Below, piece by piece: positions 1 to 12,234 of a DNA stretch of 64,000 bases (position 1 is the first letter of the stretch; each line of letters opens with the position of its first letter). The notes under the pieces are model-generated. The model was not told where the DNA came from, did no database searches, and was given only the letters and a program-made list of their open reading frames with translations. The stretch covers positions 240,960,104 through 241,024,103 of the forward strand of contig CM069432.1 in assembly GCA_035610365.1 (NCBI GenBank), read 5' to 3'. The translations under genes were made by a program, and so were the position numbers. This DNA is from Aquatica leii. Lineage: Eukaryota; Arthropoda; Insecta; Coleoptera; Lampyridae.

Positions 1-1549
1 ATGAATGCAACGCCTATGTACCTATAATTTTACAAACAACGTTTTATACACAAAATGCAAGCACAACTTTATAACGTAATATGCAGAACACTACTAAAAA
101 TTTAGAAACCAAAATATGCATAACCAAGGCTTCTCATATTGGTAGAACTATCTATGGTCAATTGAAATAATTACTTCTTCATATCTAGGTTACAAACCAC
201 AAAATTTAAAAACTAAACGGTTGATCAAAGTCACCCCTAAAAATCAAAGTCACCCCATTTTACGGAACCCAATCTTTTGCTCAAAGTTTTCTTTGAGTAT
301 TTTAAAATTTATGTTTATATTTTAAAATGCAGAAGATCTCATAAGTTTTATTCAAGCCAAGTGTGACAAAATATCACAATATCAATAGCCAATGTTAGGC
401 GGTAATTTTACGACTGTTTTTTTTTGTTAAAGTAATTAAATTCTGTTTCTTACTACTTGTTTTATGGTTTTGTAATTACTTATAAAATAAGTTAAACTTA
501 ACAATTAAATGTAAGTGCATTTTGCTGGTTTTGTAATTCCATGGCCTTATCAAATTTTTTTAAATAGAATTTTACTTCTTCCATTTTTTCGGTTCCGGCA
601 AATGAAAAAATGTAAACAACGGTATAGATGGATGCAGTATTATTCTTCAAAATATTAGGTTACACCTTTTCTCTAAAATAATTAAGAAAGCAAATAATTT
701 AACATTAACAATATAGCATTGAAACCCCTATGCTGCGTTTTCCAACTTAACACGCTGTATAGTGTATCCCATTTCTGATTATATTCTTTGAAGTATGCTC
801 TGGTAAATTTCACGTGTACAGCCTTCTGAGCGGAAATTGAAAGTAATTACATATTAGTAATCTTTTTGACAGAGTTGTAAGTCTATATTCACGTTAATTT
901 TTGGTTTCTAAGCCATACCCCCGCCACTATGTACTCGTATTTACTTTTTCTTATCTTAGCATTTAGATCGCTGCAGACTTTAGTTGAAAAATTTTTTACC
1001 TTATCCGCAGTTGAGGCGTACACCAGTAGTACAATAATACTATCAGGGTGCGTTGCTATTTGTCATATTTCTATCTGTTAATGGAACAAAGTTGATAACA
1101 GATTTCTGTAGTTTTTGTTTGTTTTTGTTTTATTGTTGCGTTTAATGTTTTACGCGGGATTGAAGCAAAGCTTTTTGTCGTTTATGACAGATATTACTGA
1201 CAAGATTAAATTTAAATTAAAATAAATATTATTTCAGATTATTGACTTTTCTTCTTTTTATTTATTGATGAAAAAGTAAAATGTTCGTGGGACTCTGCCG
1301 TTTTACATTAGAAAATTTAAGGCAACTAAAATGACCCGAATGTACAATTGGTTGCATAAGCGTATGAACAATCTTGATCACTGTACAAATATTTCGTTTT
1401 AATTTCATCACAATTATGATAACCACAACTACTACAGCTATTAACTATTTTTTAAAAATTAAATCACATACAATATGACCGAGGTCAATCATTGACTAAT
1501 CATCGTTACTTAAAGATTCACTTGCCTCTCAGTTTCGCGCTCAGCCTCA
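1..1549. other. AT-rich DNA, no gene recognised
   Basis: No reading frame resembling a protein family, no RNA gene and no repeat with a partner elsewhere in the window could be recognised. It is probably intronic or intergenic DNA upstream of the channel gene. Confidence 0.5.
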
Positions 1550-2553
1550 TCTGAATTCAACATTAACTGTAAACGTTAAACTTTTCACAACCTCGTTCAT
1601 TAAATCATCTGTTGTTTTCCAATCTTCATTTGTTAAATCCTGATTTCCTCTATTTTCATCACCTCTTCTCTTAGTTCCCTGCATTTCTGTCTCATGTGGT
1701 TAAGGTCTTCCGTTTCTTCCCCACATAGCCTGCACATTTTTTCTGGTTCTTCTTTCCAATATTTGTTCCCTAACTCCTCGTTGCCACATCTGAACCTTGC
1801 TACCATTTTTTTCTTTTTGTTGCTTTTAATCTCTCTATCTTTAAATATTCCGGCACCTTCACCCATGATATCTTTATAATTCCTATTATATCTGCTCTCT
1901 TTTATCTTTGTCCATCTTTCTTGTTTTTCGATGTCTCTATCTCTCCTTATTATTTCTTCCCTTATCCCTACTCCCTCTTCTCTTAATCTCTCCACTTCTT
2001 CACTCGCGTACCCGTTTCTTTTGTAATACTCTTCTCTGCCCTCCTGCCCGTACTTCACTTTCCCTCCCTTTATCTCTTTCCAACATTCTTGCAGTATTTT
2101 GCAATCTGTTCTTTCCCTCATTTCTTCCTCGTATTTTATTGCTCTTTTTCCTGTCTCTACCCTTATTTTTTCTATCTGTACCTCCTCCCTCACAATATAC
2201 CCTCGTGTATCCCTGTCCAGTCCTAACACCCATCTCCATTATTTTTCCTGTAGCCCTCTACCTCCTTCCACTCCTTCCAGCCCCATATTTCCGCTCCATA
2301 CATTACCACCCCCTTTATTAATTTTTCAAACAACAATCTTCTTTTTTTTTATATCCATCTTGAATACTCTTTCCCCCACACCCCAGACTTGTCCTATTAG
2401 CCTGTTTCCTTTCTTCACCCTTTCCTTTATGTGTTCTCCCTCTTTATTATCCTGTTTCAACGTGTAGCCCAGGTATGTAAATTCCTTCACTTGTTGCACT
2501 TTCTCATCACTCCATCTTCTTCCTCTCTTTTTCTTTTCCCCCCTCCTTTTCTA
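1550..2553 (-). pseudogene. LINE ORF2 C-terminus (non-LTR retrotransposon fragment)
   Basis: On the minus strand this encodes the end of a LINE reverse-transcriptase protein. The first part (2553 to about 2235) reads EFTYLGYTL, then QVWGVGERVFKMD and MYGAEIWGWKEWKEVEG, typical of the region after the RT palm in an arthropod LINE family. A +1 frameshift near 2240 leads into WVLGLDRDTRGY, and a 198-residue open frame (2229-1633) continues with ARFRCGNEELGNKYW and a CX2C...HX4C cluster (CRLCGEETEDLNHMRQKC). A last frame change near 1650 gives a short tail. Endonuclease and RT catalytic motifs are absent, so it is a 5'-truncated dead copy. The clade is not certain. Confidence 0.8.
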
Positions 2554-3640
2554 AATATATATATTTCTTGTTATAAAACATTAGTTTTCTTTCAATTAAA
2601 TATATCGATTAAAAAGCTACTTGTTATTTATTGAACAAATCAATGACATTACAAATAATAATTATTTTGCGTCCTAAATTAAATAAGCCTTCTTAATATG
2701 ATGTTAAACTGTCCTACAGAAGCTATTTTCTTTTTTTCCTAAAATAAAGTTTACTAAAAATAAAAAGTAGTCTACTGTCATAGAGTGTATTGTCAAATCC
2801 AATTGTATGACAGAAAACGAATCATGTATTGGACTATCTTATTAGTTTAGTTTTAGAAAAAAGGAAGTTACTTCTGTACGACACTTTGACAGCAAACTGA
2901 CAGCATTCTGAAATAGCCTACAGAAACAATTGCAACCTAAAAATATTTTCCAAATGTTGTAAAGGTAAATTGAAATAGATTGTTCTAAAAGAACAAATTT
3001 GTACACAAACAAGACAAAAATTCTTATATAAAAACAAAACGGAATATGAAAAACCTAAATAACAACAAATAACAACGTAAATGAAATCGCGATACATGAT
3101 TGGTCGACACAATTTGTCCTTTAAATTAGTTCGTATATATTCTAGGTTTTTCTTAATTTTGTGGCACAGTAAATTATTGTTTTTAAATAGCGGAAACCAC
3201 GCGAGCTGTGACGTGAACGGTTCTTCCCTCAGAAAAAAATTTGAGCTACTCCCAAGCAACGCCTAAAGAAGTTTTACTTGAAAAAAATTATGTTAAGGTG
3301 ATACAAAAAACGCGTTTTAAACTTGGCAATATTCTTACTTGTCTCAAAAAGATCTGTATTATAAATATAAAATTTTTGTTTTGAAATAAACAAAACAATT
3401 ACAAAGTAACAAATATGAAAATTAATTATTTTTTTTAATAATTAAAAATACGGTTACATTACGTTACCGTACTGACGTATTTTAAAAAAATAAATAATTA
3501 TTATAATAATTTGTTGATTTAACAAACACTTATTTGTATAAGCAAACGTGTTGATCAGAAAGTAATATTAACAGTTTTATTATTTGTGTATGCATTATAC
3601 TAAAAACGAAAAGAATTTGATAATAATATCGAGTTTCTAA
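2554..3640. other. AT-rich DNA, no gene recognised
   Basis: Short open frames on both strands near 2918-3266 overlap each other antisense and match nothing I know. No repeat or RNA gene was identified. Confidence 0.45.
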
Positions 3641-3654
3641 AGTATTTAAAAACT

Positions 3655-3950
3655 TTGAGAATATTGTGACAAACGATGGACTGTTCTAGATTAGATAAAG
3701 TAAAAATATAAAAAGTATCTGAACGAAGTCTAGTTAAAAGTCGAAAGTGTGAAGAATCGGTGTAAATAAATAGTGTTCAACGCGCGTGTCAGTAAAAATA
3801 AATACAACATCGTGTAAGTAAACATTGTTTATAAATATCGAGTGATAGTAATATATAAACTACTCGTAAGCTGTTTTTCTTAAATATTGTTTTGTTTTAT
3901 TAGTTAGTTAAATTAAAAGTTAGTACTAAATTACGTGTAAGCTGGATAAG
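3655..3950 (+). repeat. Diverged solo LTR-like sequence (Gypsy LTR group)
   Basis: This resembles the LTR of the Gypsy fossil at 37.5-37.9 kb read on the opposite strand. Shared landmarks in the same order are an ATATAAAAA TATA-like box, GTGTTcAACGCGcGTGT, TCGAGTGATAGTAATATATAAA and TTTTTCTTAAATAyTGTT. No coding remnant adjoins it, so it may be a solo LTR. The ends are approximate because the copies are strongly diverged. Confidence 0.5.
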
Positions 3951-5749
3951 TATATTTATGTTATTTAATTATATTCTTACCCGGAAAATCCATATGCATT
4001 TTTTATTATAAAAAATTGCGAATTTAGAAGATTAAAAAAAACACACAAGAAAAATGTAAATCAACACAGCAGGCATAATATACAGCAAATTACTGAATTA
4101 TATATGCGTACACTTACTTGCGTTGCACGTGGAAATTTCATCTATAATAAATTTTGCAAAACCAAAAAAAAACCTATTTTCTCATAAATTTCTTGTATTT
4201 TTTTTATTAAATTTTTGTCATATCACTTAATCAAGTGTAAAAAAATGTTGATGCTATATAGTCGGTTATTGATGAAATTTTATAACGGTTGAGGCAGAAC
4301 AGAGCTTAAACTGGTTCCAAACGTTTTTATTATTTTCATTTTTAAGTGCATTATTAAATTAAGAAAAGCGTTTTCTTTGCCAAACACAATTTTATACATT
4401 CAACTCGTTGGTTTTTAAAAGCGTTGGTAAATACTTTTGTCTTTATTCTACTAAGTACAGGGGAATGAATACAATTTTAGTCAATTTTAAAGTATCGAAG
4501 CTAACACTCTAGTTAATTAATTACGTAATGGTTGGCTCATTTTCTGTTTTATTCAATTTGTTTTTATTTGTTCGACTTCTTTAGTATTTTAAGTAACATT
4601 AATACAAGAACTTGACTATTTACAGTTATATTGCTTATAACAATATTATATTGCTGAAATATCTATATTTAATCGTATGCTTTCATTATCTTATATTTTA
4701 TCACTTTCAGTAGTCTTTGATGTATGTATTTACTATTTTATTAATTCTGTTATAACTTTGCACATTTTACAATTACGTATTCATATAAGTATATTTAAAG
4801 TAATCGCAGTTCAATTTTTGTATATTTAAGTTATTTCATTATTTTTTAATTTTTAATTATTTAACAATCTTTTAAATTGTTTATCTAAGGTTATTTAATT
4901 TTTTGTGTTTTAGTTGTTTTGAAGTTTTACCATAGCATTTAATGTGCTACCTGATAATTTAAGTTTATACTTTATTGTCTCGAATTAAGCACAACACGTT
5001 TGCATTCCTTGACCTGCAAAACTCATTTACTAACTTTAATTAAATAAAATTTATCAACGTTAAATATATTAATATTTAAAATTAGTTAGGTCTATACACT
5101 AATGGCTTTTATTTATGTTTGAATCAAGTTATTAAATAAAGATACAAGCAACCACTAAATAGCATTTAAAATTATGTGCTCGGAAAAAATAGGTTTATTA
5201 AGTTTTGATGTTGTAGTTAGTTAAATATCATTTAAAACAAATTTGATAAGATTTATTGATCCTATTGTATTAAGAGGCTATGGCTGCGGAGTTTCTAAAA
5301 TATTTTATAAGTTTTGTACCTTCAAAGTTTAAATGTGTTTCAAATTAAGTGTACTTCATTGAGAAAATTGACAAGAACAATTTCGGTTAATGAGGCTTAA
5401 CTCTAAGATGCACAACATGAGCCGGATGCCTTTTACGTCTTAGCAAAATTTCTGGCTTGCCATGGACCACCAACTATTTGGAAATGTATATGGATATATA
5501 CTAAATATAAATAAATAAAGGGTTGTTCTATCCATCTATACATAAAACACACAAAATTATTCAAAGTCAACAGTATTATAATTTATTTTTTGCGAAAATT
5601 TTATTTTAAGCCTGTATGGCGCAGTGTTTAATTTTGTATAAAATTTTCATATAAATTTTTTACTAAATTTGATTTTATTTTTGTCAAATCGTATTACTCA
5701 CTTGTATATGCCACTTGTATTATATTTTATTCCTTAATGATTTATATTC
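3951..5749. other. AT-rich DNA, no gene recognised
   Basis: Very AT-rich, with no frame or repeat I can assign. A somewhat GC-richer patch at 5395-5475 has no recognisable identity. Confidence 0.45.
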
Positions 5750-5911
5750 ACAAAAAAAAATTGATTATTAACTTTATATTTATTTTATAGTTAACTTATA
5801 CATTCTCCTATTACCAAAGTAGCTTATAATAATACTCTAATGTAACAGCAACGCATGTATATTACAATGTGTGCAGTGTCTCCTATACCCACACCGTGTC
5901 CATATGTAACA
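5750..5911 (-). repeat. Presumed 3' LTR start of the Gypsy fossil
   Basis: On the minus strand a polypurine-like AGGGAGA is followed at 5911 by TGTTACATATGG, an LTR-like TG start directly after the end of the Gypsy coding remnant. The outer end was not found and is arbitrary. Confidence 0.35.
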
Positions 5912-7073
5912 TCTCCCTGGCTTTAAAAAGCAACCAATAATTATTCTAACTTCTCTACTACTTCGTGTTGTAACCATGGACCAGTTGTCAACATGTGTAG
6001 GTAATATTATATCAACATCAGGTATTTTTCCAATGTTTATAACACTATTGTTATTGTTACAATTTTCCTTTATTTCTATTTTACGTTAAGCTTTTAATTA
6101 TTTATTTAATTCGGAATATGGATCCAGGCCCGCAAATAAATCTTCGGTGTCTAATTCTTTTAGCTGGTCCGTTTCTATTGAAATTATAGTAAGATTACTT
6201 AGTCGGTTTTGTCCCATGCTCGATCTTCAATAATTTTTTATTTTATTTTTTTTTCCAGTTCTTCCTCCCTTTTTCTTTCATTCAGCAAATTTTGGTATCC
6301 AGACATTTTCTTCTTTATCCTGTATACTGTAAAGAAATTAATACGTCAGTAAACAAATTGACAATATATTTATGAAAAATGGAAATCTTTCGACGTCTCA
6401 AACTCAAACTCGAAAGTATTTTCTCAACATTACTTATTTCAAGTTATTTCAACATTTATAAACTGTTATAAATAGTAATATTAGTGCTTATTAATTATTT
6501 TGTTTGAATTTACTTCAATTTTTAATTTTAATTTAATTTAATTTTAATAAATTTAAAATAAAAAGTATATTTTAGATGAACTCACCTTAATTCACAACAC
6601 AAAACACACCACTATAAAGTCTGTAAGAGTACAAAAAACTAAAGTTTCAAAAGGAGATATCTTTTACCCCATGCACCTTTTCACTGCGCTAAGTTAATTA
6701 TCGATCGGGCATCAGGTAACAAATGAAATCGCGACCGATGCAGCGCTTAAATATATAAAGTTTCGTACATTGCAAGCTCAGACAGAAAAAAACGCTTGTT
6801 TGCTCGTTGGCTCGTTGCAAGCCAAATTTCAAGCTCTAACATAAATAAAATCAGATTATTTTGAGTTCACACAATTCATGTCATCATGTTACGTATTACG
6901 TATTCGATAGAATAAATGCTATTATTGCGTACTTTTATTTCGAAAATATATTATTTTCGAGAAGTAATTTGGTTCCCTCGTCCCAAAGAGTAAATATAAA
7001 AAAATAAACAAATAAAAAACAATGTTATAGCAAGCAATTACTTACTGGTTTTTTTATCATTATAAATTTTGTT

Positions 7074-7333
7074 TTGACAATGTTGTGTGTTGTTTTATCT
7101 TTTTTTTTGAGTTTCGAAGCTATTCAGCGCCTCGGCGCCGTCGTGCGCCACACGACTTTGCCCTTATGTACGGAGCGGGACTGTATGGATCACACATTAC
7201 TTTTTCCTTTCTTTCAAATGCAATTTTTGTTGGGTTTATATACTTATTGTTTCGAATAATGTGTGTTCATCTTCGTTTTCTATTTCATATGTTTTATCTC
7301 TGGCTTTATTTGCAATGTTTCCAATCTATCTAG
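7074..7333 (+). other. GC-richer patch with overlapping short open frames
   Basis: Two overlapping frames of 61 and 82 residues (7074-7259 and 7085-7333) are rich in F, L and C and match no family I know. The patch CGCCTCGGCGCCGTCGTGCG is more GC-rich than its surroundings. The frames lie within the span of the minus-strand Gypsy fossil. No gene is claimed. Confidence 0.2.
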
Positions 7334-9089
7334 AACCTAGTTTATCTTGAAACTTAATACTATCGTGTACCTTACATTCTTTTTTCTGCTTTACTCCTTC
7401 CTTATCTTAATAAGATTTTGATTTTATTTGATTGTTATTAATTTTACTTTGAAATAACTGTTCATTACTAAGATTTGGTTTTAATTTGTTTTCCGAAATT
7501 GGTAAGTTATCGCAAAAGTAACGTGACATTAGTAATTGTGAAGGTATATAAGTTCCATAAACAGGTGTGTTCCTGTATGTCAGAGAGCTAAATAAATATC
7601 TTCTTTAGTTTCCGGTTTTTTAATAATCTTCTTAACGGTCTGGATTGTTCTTTCTGTCATACCGTTTGATTGTTGATAATATAGACTTGACATTATATTT
7701 TGAAAATTCTAATCTAAAGTAAATTGTTTAAATAAACGACTAGTAAATTGTGAACCTGAGTCACTTTGTAAAACGACAGGAATGTCATGTCTAGCAAAAA
7801 TCGATTTTGCTTTATTGATCACATTAAAAGCACTCAAATCAGTTTTTAAGTTCATTATTTCTGTATATTTCGAATAATAGTCAACTACGATTAAGTGTCA
7901 TTATATAATTCGTACAAATGAACTCCGACTTCATCCCATGGTCTTTTAGCAATACCATGAGGTGTCATTGGCTCTGGAGGACTGGAATTTGTAAACTTTT
8001 AACATACTTTACACTTACTTACGAAATATTTTATTTTTTTATTAATTTGAGGCCAATAAACTGCTAAATTAGCTCTCAGGATGCAGGTTAATTCCAAAGT
8101 GTCTCAAATGAACACAATGCAATATTTTACTTGTAAACATTTTTGGTACGATTATATTATTGTTTTTATACAATAAATTGTCACAATCAGTTATTTCGTG
8201 TCTAAATTTATGTTCAAAAGACAAATTTCTAATGGTTTTTGGCCTACCTTTATTTATGTATCTTTTCAATAATTTTAAATCGTCGTCGGACTCTGTTAAC
8301 GCTTGTCGTTGCTTTAACCGTTCGTCTGTTACTGTTAAATTGTTTATAGCACGTACGTGTAAATCAGTTAGTTTGTAATTAAATTCTGTTGAAAGTGACG
8401 TTCTTGATAATGCATCGGTCACAATCAAGTCTTTTCATGGTTTATACGTCAACTCAAAATTGTATTTTTGTAAGGTAAGTAGCATTCTCTGTAAACGCGG
8501 TGGTGTTGGTAATAATGACTTCTTGATAATTGGTATGAGTAGTTTATGTTCTGTTTCTATTATGAATTTATTTCCATAAACATACTGATAACACTTATCA
8601 ACGCCGTAGCATACAACCAGTAATTCTTTTTTCAATTTGGGTGTATCTTTGTTGTACGTCAATCGTTGATTTCAATGCGTATGCTACTAGTTTGCCTTCT
8701 TGAAGCAAAACTGCTCCTAAACCTACTTGTGACGCATCTACCGATATTGTCATTTCTTTTTCCATATCAAAATACTGTAAACAGGGCTTATTTATGATAA
8801 TTTGTTTTAATTTTTTAAAGCAATTTTCACAGTTCGAGTCCCACTCAAAAATTGAATCTATTTTAATTAAATTTCTTAAAAGAGCTGTTTTATTTGACAA
8901 ATTTAGAATAAACCTGCCTGCATAGGTAACTAATCCCAAAAATCGTCGAACCTTATTTATTTTTTGGTGCAGGCATGTCTCTTATTGCCTCTATTTTCTC
9001 TAATTTTATTCATTCTCTTGTAAATTTGTAGTCTAAGTATTTTATTTCTTTTATCCCTATTTTACTTTTTGATTTATTAAATTTAATGT

Positions 9090-9250
9090 AATAGCGAAGG
9101 CTTCCACGGCCGGAATCTATACTAACATTAGAATGTCTTCCGGGTTTGGACCGTGTCATTGTTGTTGTAACCGAAGTTTCGCTCACTTTCGTAAGGGGCT
9201 TTATCAGGATGTGAGATAAATCGCAAAACTCAAACAAACAACCGAACTTT
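9090..9250 (-). mobile_element. Penelope-like element terminal repeat (pLTR) fragment
   Basis: This stretch aligns base for base, with scattered substitutions, to the terminal repeat of the PLE at 50.4-51.6 kb. It has the same GAAGGCTkCCAyGGCCG tail sequence, then TCTATACTAA, the CGGGyTTGGAsCGTGTCATTG block and the hammerhead-like segment, ending around the TTAAACAAG-like motif. It interrupts the Gypsy RT remnant. No coding part of the PLE is visible here. The right end is uncertain because the following 60 bases are unassigned. Confidence 0.7.
9171..9216 (-). ncRNA. Degenerate hammerhead ribozyme motif (PLE)
   Basis: On the minus strand: CCTGATAAAG, a GC-rich hairpin-like segment, then CGAAACTTCGG. 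The hammerhead core would need CTGATGA and GAAA. The first is altered to CTGATAA, so self-cleavage is unlikely. It occupies the same place in the PLE repeat as the motifs at 50417-50459 and 51485-51532. Confidence 0.5.
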
Positions 9251-9300
9251 TGGATGACAAAGTAAAAGACGCAAGAGAAAATCAAATAAAGACTAAATCG

Positions 9301-10599
9301 GTGGGGCGCCAATTAAGGCTTCTAGGTTCTTATTCACCAAGAAACTTGTCCGGAAGCTTTAATTCTGATGGGACTTTCCTTCAAAAATTAACGACATAGA
9401 TCTAAAAAATATACTTAAACAAAACAGAAAAAAATACACCGCGAAGAGGTATAAAGTAAAAGCTTTACTTACAAGTTAAATAATTTAATTATTTAAGTTA
9501 CATAAAAAAACTATACTATAACATCAATTGTGTTTTTAAAATTTTTTGATCACAGTTTGGTACGTGCTCTAAATTTAAATTGCCCTACCTTGTAAATTGT
9601 GATATTTTCAAATTAACCATTCACTTTTCGACGCCATCTAACGAGTATCGTGCTGGTCATTTCCGTTCGAGCCATTAGACGCTTAATATGCCTGCTTGAA
9701 GATAAATAAATTTTTCTTAGAACATACACTGCTTGAGGCGTTAATTATTTTGAAAACAGCTTCAATTAGGTAATTTATTCAACGCAGGTTAAATTATGTT
9801 TATTCTTTTTCTGATTAAGTGTAATTTACATGTCGATTTCTTAGCACCACGTGTTACCTTCAAATGTGGATCACGATCATCTACCTATAAGGCTTAAAAC
9901 CTTCAAGCACCCCTTTAATGGATCAGGAACATTCGGAACGATTGCGAAAATATTTCTAAAAGCAAAGCATCGAACCAGTAATTAAGTATAATTCTATTGT
10001 TTAGCTGACCGTGCAAGGTTCGTAAACTTCTAGAAGCTTGGAGCAATTTATACTTAACAATAAATCATAGATGAAGACAGATGAAGCAGTTGCAGGAGGA
10101 GAAGCTTTCAAGTGGTAATAATAACGTTAAATTTGATTTTTAATCGCAATATTGCGAAATTAGGGTTATACAAGAAGGGACACTCACGAGATTGACACAT
10201 TGTTTAAAACATAAACCGTACATTACGAAATGGAGTACATTACCTCCCTTAAAATTTCAAGTTATATCAGTTAAAAACGTAATACTGGTACAGGTGGTAA
10301 AAATTTCTGACGCAACTCTCACCCTCTACTTATCTACTCTTATCTTCAAATTTATTTTTACACCGACACAATTTTGTCAACTCCCACTATAGGCGAAACT
10401 ATAACGTATAAGTTTTAAAAAAATAAGTCAAGAAAATATAACGCAATTTTGTCACAACTGAAGTAAAAGCAGTTCTTAAAAAGGTCCGAAAACAAATTTA
10501 ATCTGAACAGGTAATTTTCAAAAAGACGATAATACCTGCTTTTAGTAATCATTAAAGAACAGAAATACTTAAAATTATACCACAAACTGCATGATTTTT
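9301..10599. other. Unassigned DNA
   Basis: On the minus strand near 9310 there is TTGGCGCCCC, which resembles a tRNA-Lys-type primer binding site, but no LTR pair confirms it. GC-richer patches at 9600-9720 and 9880-9960 match nothing I know. The remainder is AT-rich. Confidence 0.35.
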
Positions 10600-11420
10600 G
10601 AAGTTCAAATACTAATAAATGTATCTATAAATTAACGTTAAGAAAGCAAAAAGGTTGAGTTACAAGAAATAGCAAATTTATAGCATTATACAAAAAAATT
10701 GGAATTTTAGAGCTTAAGGATTTTTTACGAAGTTTAAAATCTACTATAAATGTATAATTTGCTACGAAACAACTACAGTCAGGTTCAAGAAATTTTGGTT
10801 TTGAAAATCGCATCATAAAGACAATAAACAAGTGTGTATACCGGGACTTTTACAAAAACAAACCGACAAATTTAACACAAAGACGACACGTCTTAAATAT
10901 GTTGCTCGTGCCTTGCAACTTCAGATTTCCCGACCCTTGCGTTTGAAAGTTCAAGAAGACGTTACTGTGTCGATTGAAAGTTTTTGTTTGAGCTTTATGT
11001 CTTGAAAGATCTTTTGCAGCTTTAGGCATACAAAGCTTTATTAGAAATTCACCGATTGTGTCTGCTTTTTTGGATTTGGCAATCAATTTAAAAATTTCAA
11101 ACTGTGCAGCTAATATTTTTTAGGTGTTACATAACTTGTTCCACTGGGTTCAAGTTTCATTTTTTTATTGGCTTTAAATGACTTTGCAGGTTTTAAAGCG
11201 TTCTTGGCAAAAACAATTGTTTATAGTACGCATTGGGATTTAGTTTCCCCATTTATTTCTATTAAAGTAGAGCCCAGTTTAATACAATCGACGTCACCTA
11301 GTTTTAATGACAAACTTCTGGAACTGACGTACAAAATAAATCGGCAATAAAAACAATCAGATTTGATAATTTGAAATGTTTTTGGAAAGCCATCATGTGG
11401 TAAAAATACCACGTATGATA
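10600..11420 (-). pseudogene. hAT (ZBED5-like) transposase N-terminal remnant
   Basis: On the minus strand near 11260-11160, GETKSQCVL followed by FAKNALKPAKSFKANKK corresponds to the BED-like zinc finger of ZBED/SCAND3-type hAT transposases. It is followed by KLEPSGTSYVTPKKY and then, at about 11086, IAKSKKADTIGEFLIKLC, the strongly conserved 'IAKxKKxHTIGE-LI-P' region, and a decayed LSxDTV motif. The three pieces are separated by frame changes and stops, and no catalytic region follows. It belongs to the same superfamily as the elements at 38-41 kb and 58-60 kb. Confidence 0.7.
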
Positions 11421-11572
11421 TATAGAAAACTATAAATTAGTACGGAATGTAGAAAAGTTGTTATTGAATTTAGTGACAGTCAATAATGTATTGACAAGTA
11501 AAGCTGTCAAAATCTCAACTATAAAATAGGTTAGGAACAATGTCGGTATAATTGTAAAAAACAACATCAGAA

Positions 11573-11617
11573 CTAGCGGACAGCTGTTTCGTTCTTTTGG
11601 AACTCATCAGCGCTAGG
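11573..11617 (-). ncRNA. Hammerhead ribozyme, apparently complete (type I, minimal stem III)
   Basis: Read on the minus strand, the 45 nt contain in order: stem I strand CTAGCG, the core CTGATGA, stem II GTTC-CAAAA-GAAC, the core GAAA, a palindromic CAGCTG that can form the very short stem III (or a six-base duplex between two copies), the cleavage triplet GTC, and the second stem I strand CGCTAG. Every invariant core base is present and stem I is fully complementary. Hammerheads with such a tiny stem III are known from Penelope-like retroelements, where they can act as dimers. A PLE endonuclease scrap lies 0.6 kb away on the other strand. Activity is an inference. Confidence 0.82.
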
Positions 11618-11859
11618 ATACACCGATGTGTTTTTTATTTATTTTATTTTATTTATAGATTTGATAAATTCACAGCAACTGCTAGGAATTAACGTGTGAC
11701 AAACAAGACAATCAAGGTTTATTTTGCTTACATGTTAAAATCTGGGGCAATTGTTTACTCTAAAGACCTTCGTAGACCAACAATATCTCCTTTTTGCTGT
11801 CGAACTTTAAAACATAAGCTCAGAACAAAACAACTAACGTAACAAAAAGCGAACTGAAC

Positions 11860-12010
11860 AAACCGAGTTAGACACTGGCTGCTGGCTGCACGTTCCACGC
11901 ACACTCCCGCACCCACGTACCTCCCGACGATGTCGTTTCCCTCCGGTACTTGAGTGGTTTTTACTTATAGTAAACTCGCACCGCGCGTTGCAGTGTCAAC
12001 TCGTGGTCAC
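11860..12010. promoter_or_regulatory. GC/CpG-rich island, possible promoter or transposon end
   Basis: About 150 bases (GCTGGCTGCACGTTCCACGC through CACCGCGCGTTGCAGTG) are clearly richer in G+C and CpG than anything around them. It could be a first-exon or promoter region of the downstream channel gene or part of a PLE. No open frame of useful length or clear initiator was found, so the assignment is weak. Confidence 0.2.
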
Positions 12011-12234
12011 ATATTTAATATATGCAGTATGCCTCCGTAGACTACTTTGGGTGTTTCCAGAAACAACCACTACTGTATGCCATATCTCCATTGTAAGCAT
12101 GATCTTTCCTTTCTTCTTTTGTCGTTTCCCGGTATCCACCGTAATGTAGTTTTGGTTCATCTATTATTTTTTTTGTCAGCTTATAAGCGCCTGTACACAG
12201 ACAAAAATGCGAAAAACATCAAAGTGGTTTTCAA

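Larger units (their letters stand above)
5750..9400 (-). mobile_element. Gypsy-type LTR retrotransposon fossil
   Basis: Minus-strand remnant of a Ty3/Gypsy element. Reading leftwards from about 9060 come the end of the reverse transcriptase with AIRDMPAPKN and GRFILNLS, RNase H around 8800-8450 (ISVDASQVGLGAVLLQEGK, then QYVYGNKFIIETEHK), and integrase around 8400-7500 ending with a YRNTPV...SQLLMSRY stretch. The polyprotein end lies near 5950, followed by a purine-rich tract and the presumed LTR start TGTTACATATGG at 5911. It is broken with many breaks, and no gag or complete 5' LTR is recognisable. A Penelope-like element sits inside its RT part near 9090. It looks old. Confidence 0.75.

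Noticed and set aside
1694-2634. Hydrophobic, Leu/Ser/Pro-rich open frames on the plus strand
   Set aside because: They lie antisense to the purine-rich LINE coding remnant, and their composition simply mirrors it.
3081-3266. 61-residue plus frame overlapping a 113-residue minus frame
   Set aside because: Neither resembles a known protein, and they are mutually antisense with no supporting signals.
7074-7333. Overlapping 61- and 82-residue frames as a small host gene
   Set aside because: Unknown composition-driven peptides in two frames of the same strand, no splice or promoter support, and within Gypsy-fossil territory.
9305-9325. TTGGCGCCCC on the minus strand as a retroelement primer binding site
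   Set aside because: No LTR ending next to it could be matched to a partner, so it was left as a remark only.
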